From positions 1-13,723 of the forward strand of contig DBXU01000173.1 of NCBI GenBank assembly GCA_002310075.1: 13,723 nt of DNA, given 5' to 3'. Under the pieces are notes generated by a model, which worked only from the letters and a program-made list of their open reading frames with translations, made no database searches and had not been told where the DNA came from. A program made the position numbers and the translations under genes. This DNA is from Bacteroidales bacterium UBA1204. Its GTDB lineage: Bacteria; Bacteroidota; Bacteroidia; Bacteroidales; F082. Positions 12,722-13,723 of this stretch are shown here, in pieces. Every line of letters begins with the position of its first letter. Positions within the stretch are counted from its first letter, which is position 1.

Positions 12722-13723
12722 ATGATAGTCTGCATTGCCGAAAAGCCAAGCGTCGCCCGCGACATCGCCAAGGTGCTGGGAGCCAATACCACCCATGAGG
12801 GTTACATGGAGGGCAATGGCTACCAGGTGACGTGGACTTTTGGCCATCTCTGTACGCTGAAAGAACCACACGATTACACCGACCAATGGAAGGCATGGGC
12901 GTTGAGCCGCTTGCCCATGATACCGCAACGATTTGGCATCAAACTCATTGCCGATAAAGGCGTGGAGAAGCAGTTTAAGGTCATCGAGTCGTTGTTTCAG
13001 AAAGCAGACGAAATCGTGAACTGCGGCGATGCCGGGCAAGAGGGCGAGCTCATCCAACGCTGGGTGATGCAGAAGGCTGCTGTGCATTGTCCCGTGAAAC
13101 GCCTGTGGATTTCGTCCCTGACCGAGGAATCCATCAAGGAAGGCTTCAAGAACTTGAAAGACCAGGTGGACTATCAGTCGCTTTATGAGGCAGGACTTTC
13201 GCGTGCCATCGGCGACTGGCTTTTGGGCATGAATGCCACACGGCTCTACACCTTGAAATACGGCCAAAACCGTCAGGTGTTGTCCATAGGTCGTGTGCAG
13301 ACGCCCACTTTGGCGCTGATTGTCAACCGATACAACGAAATCGTCAACTTCAAGCCTGAGGCCTATTGGGTGCTGTCGACGGTGTATCGTGACACAACCT
13401 TCACCGCCACCAAAGGCAAGTATGGCTCTGTGGAAGACGGCCAAAAGGACTTGCAGAGCGTGGAAGGGAAGGAGTTTACCGTGACCGACATCACCACTAA
13501 GAAAGGCACGGAAGCGCCTCCGAGGCTGTATGACTTGACCTCGTTGCAGGTGGAATGCAACAAGAAGTATAACCTGTCGGCAGACCAAACGCTGCAGACC
13601 ATACAGAGCCTCTACGAGAAGAAATACACCACCTATCCGCGTGTCGACACCACCTATCTGAGCGATGACATCTATCCCAAGTGCCCCGACATCTTGTCGA
13701 AGCTGACCAACTATGCCGAATAC
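12722..13723 (+). CDS. topB: DNA topoisomerase III (type IA), 5' part
   Basis: The reading frame is open from the ATG to the window edge (334 codons) and continues beyond. Type IA topoisomerases relax and decatenate DNA by cutting one strand through a 5'-phosphotyrosine. Seen: the N-terminal Toprim IAEKPS with Glu7, the Toprim acidic motif at 101-110 (Asp103, Gly105, Glu107), the RLWISSLTEESIKEGF stretch, SRAIGDWLLGMNATR, SIGRVQTPTLALI, and the active-site region TTYPRVDTTYL with catalytic Tyr305. Compared with E. coli Topo III, Asp105 of the DxDxE motif is replaced by glycine (see findings). ATG at 12722 starts the conserved MIVCIAEKPS, so the start is secure. It may be cotranscribed with the antiporter, since neither a terminator nor a -7 box is visible in the 48-base gap. 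Confidence 0.95.
   Translation, partial: MIVCIAEKPSVARDIAKVLGANTTHEGYMEGNGYQVTWTFGHLCTLKEPHDYTDQWKAWALSRLPMIPQRFGIKLIADKGVEKQFKVIESLFQKADEIVNCGDAGQEGELIQRWVMQKAAVHCPVKRLWISSLTEESIKEGFKNLKDQVDYQSLYEAGLSRAIGDWLLGMNATRLYTLKYGQNRQVLSIGRVQTPTLALIVNRYNEIVNFKPEAYWVLSTVYRDTTFTATKGKYGSVEDGQKDLQSVEGKEFTVTDITTKKGTEAPPRLYDLTSLQVECNKKYNLSADQTLQTIQSLYEKKYTTYPRVDTTYLSDDIYPKCPDILSKLTNYAEY

Noticed and set aside
12716..13588. 290-residue minus-strand open frame over topB
   Set aside because: It is antisense to conserved Toprim and active-site regions and has no recognisable domain; the plus-strand frame, open to the window edge, is the real gene.

Overview
The window looks like ordinary chromosome of a Bacteroidetes bacterium, most likely order Bacteroidales. 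Seven sites upstream of genes match the Bacteroidetes -7 box TAnnTTTG, Shine-Dalgarno sequences are largely absent, and the protein set (PMCA-type calcium pump, lipocalin-like lipoprotein, TerB-like protein with a second C-terminal domain) fits that group. No species can be assigned from this sequence alone. I see no phage, insertion sequence, integrase, CRISPR array or rRNA.

Layout. 1-193 is a gene-free left edge with a 14-bp palindrome. 194-817 (+) encodes a SanA/DUF218 membrane-anchored protein, followed by a bidirectional terminator. 915-1090 (-) holds two tRNA genes, Arg(ACG) then Glu(CTC) in transcription order, with a Bacteroidetes-type promoter upstream and a terminator-like hairpin between them. 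1298-2071 (+) is peptidase E. Its stop codon directly abuts the stop of a convergent gene at 2072-3445 (-), a 457-residue protein with a TerB-like N-terminus and an uncharacterised C-terminal domain. That gene is divergent from, and shares a face-to-face promoter region with, a PMCA-type Ca2+ ATPase (3574-6333, +).

After the pump come a small lipoprotein (6392-6739, +) and carbamate kinase arcC (6779-7720, +), probably one transcript, closed by a strong hairpin. A small Sfp-type phosphopantetheinyl transferase (7773-8339, -) reads into the same hairpin. Divergent from it is a long-chain acyl-CoA synthetase (8504-10327, +), with its own terminator. One base beyond that terminator is the promoter of a large CPA2 cation:proton antiporter with two C-terminal RCK_C-like domains (10388-12673, +). 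Last is the 5' part of a type IA topoisomerase, topB (12722 to the window end), preceded by a heptamer tandem repeat.

Working together: the clearest functional theme is ion homeostasis (calcium pump, CPA2 antiporter, possibly the TerB-like protein). A second, weaker theme is acyl metabolism, from the carrier-protein-activating transferase and the acyl-CoA synthetase. The rest are independent housekeeping genes. The least explained elements are the TerB-like protein with its overlapping divergent promoters, the altered metal-site motif in TopB, the terminator between the tRNAs, and the repeat in front of topB. I found no convincing new multi-gene system.
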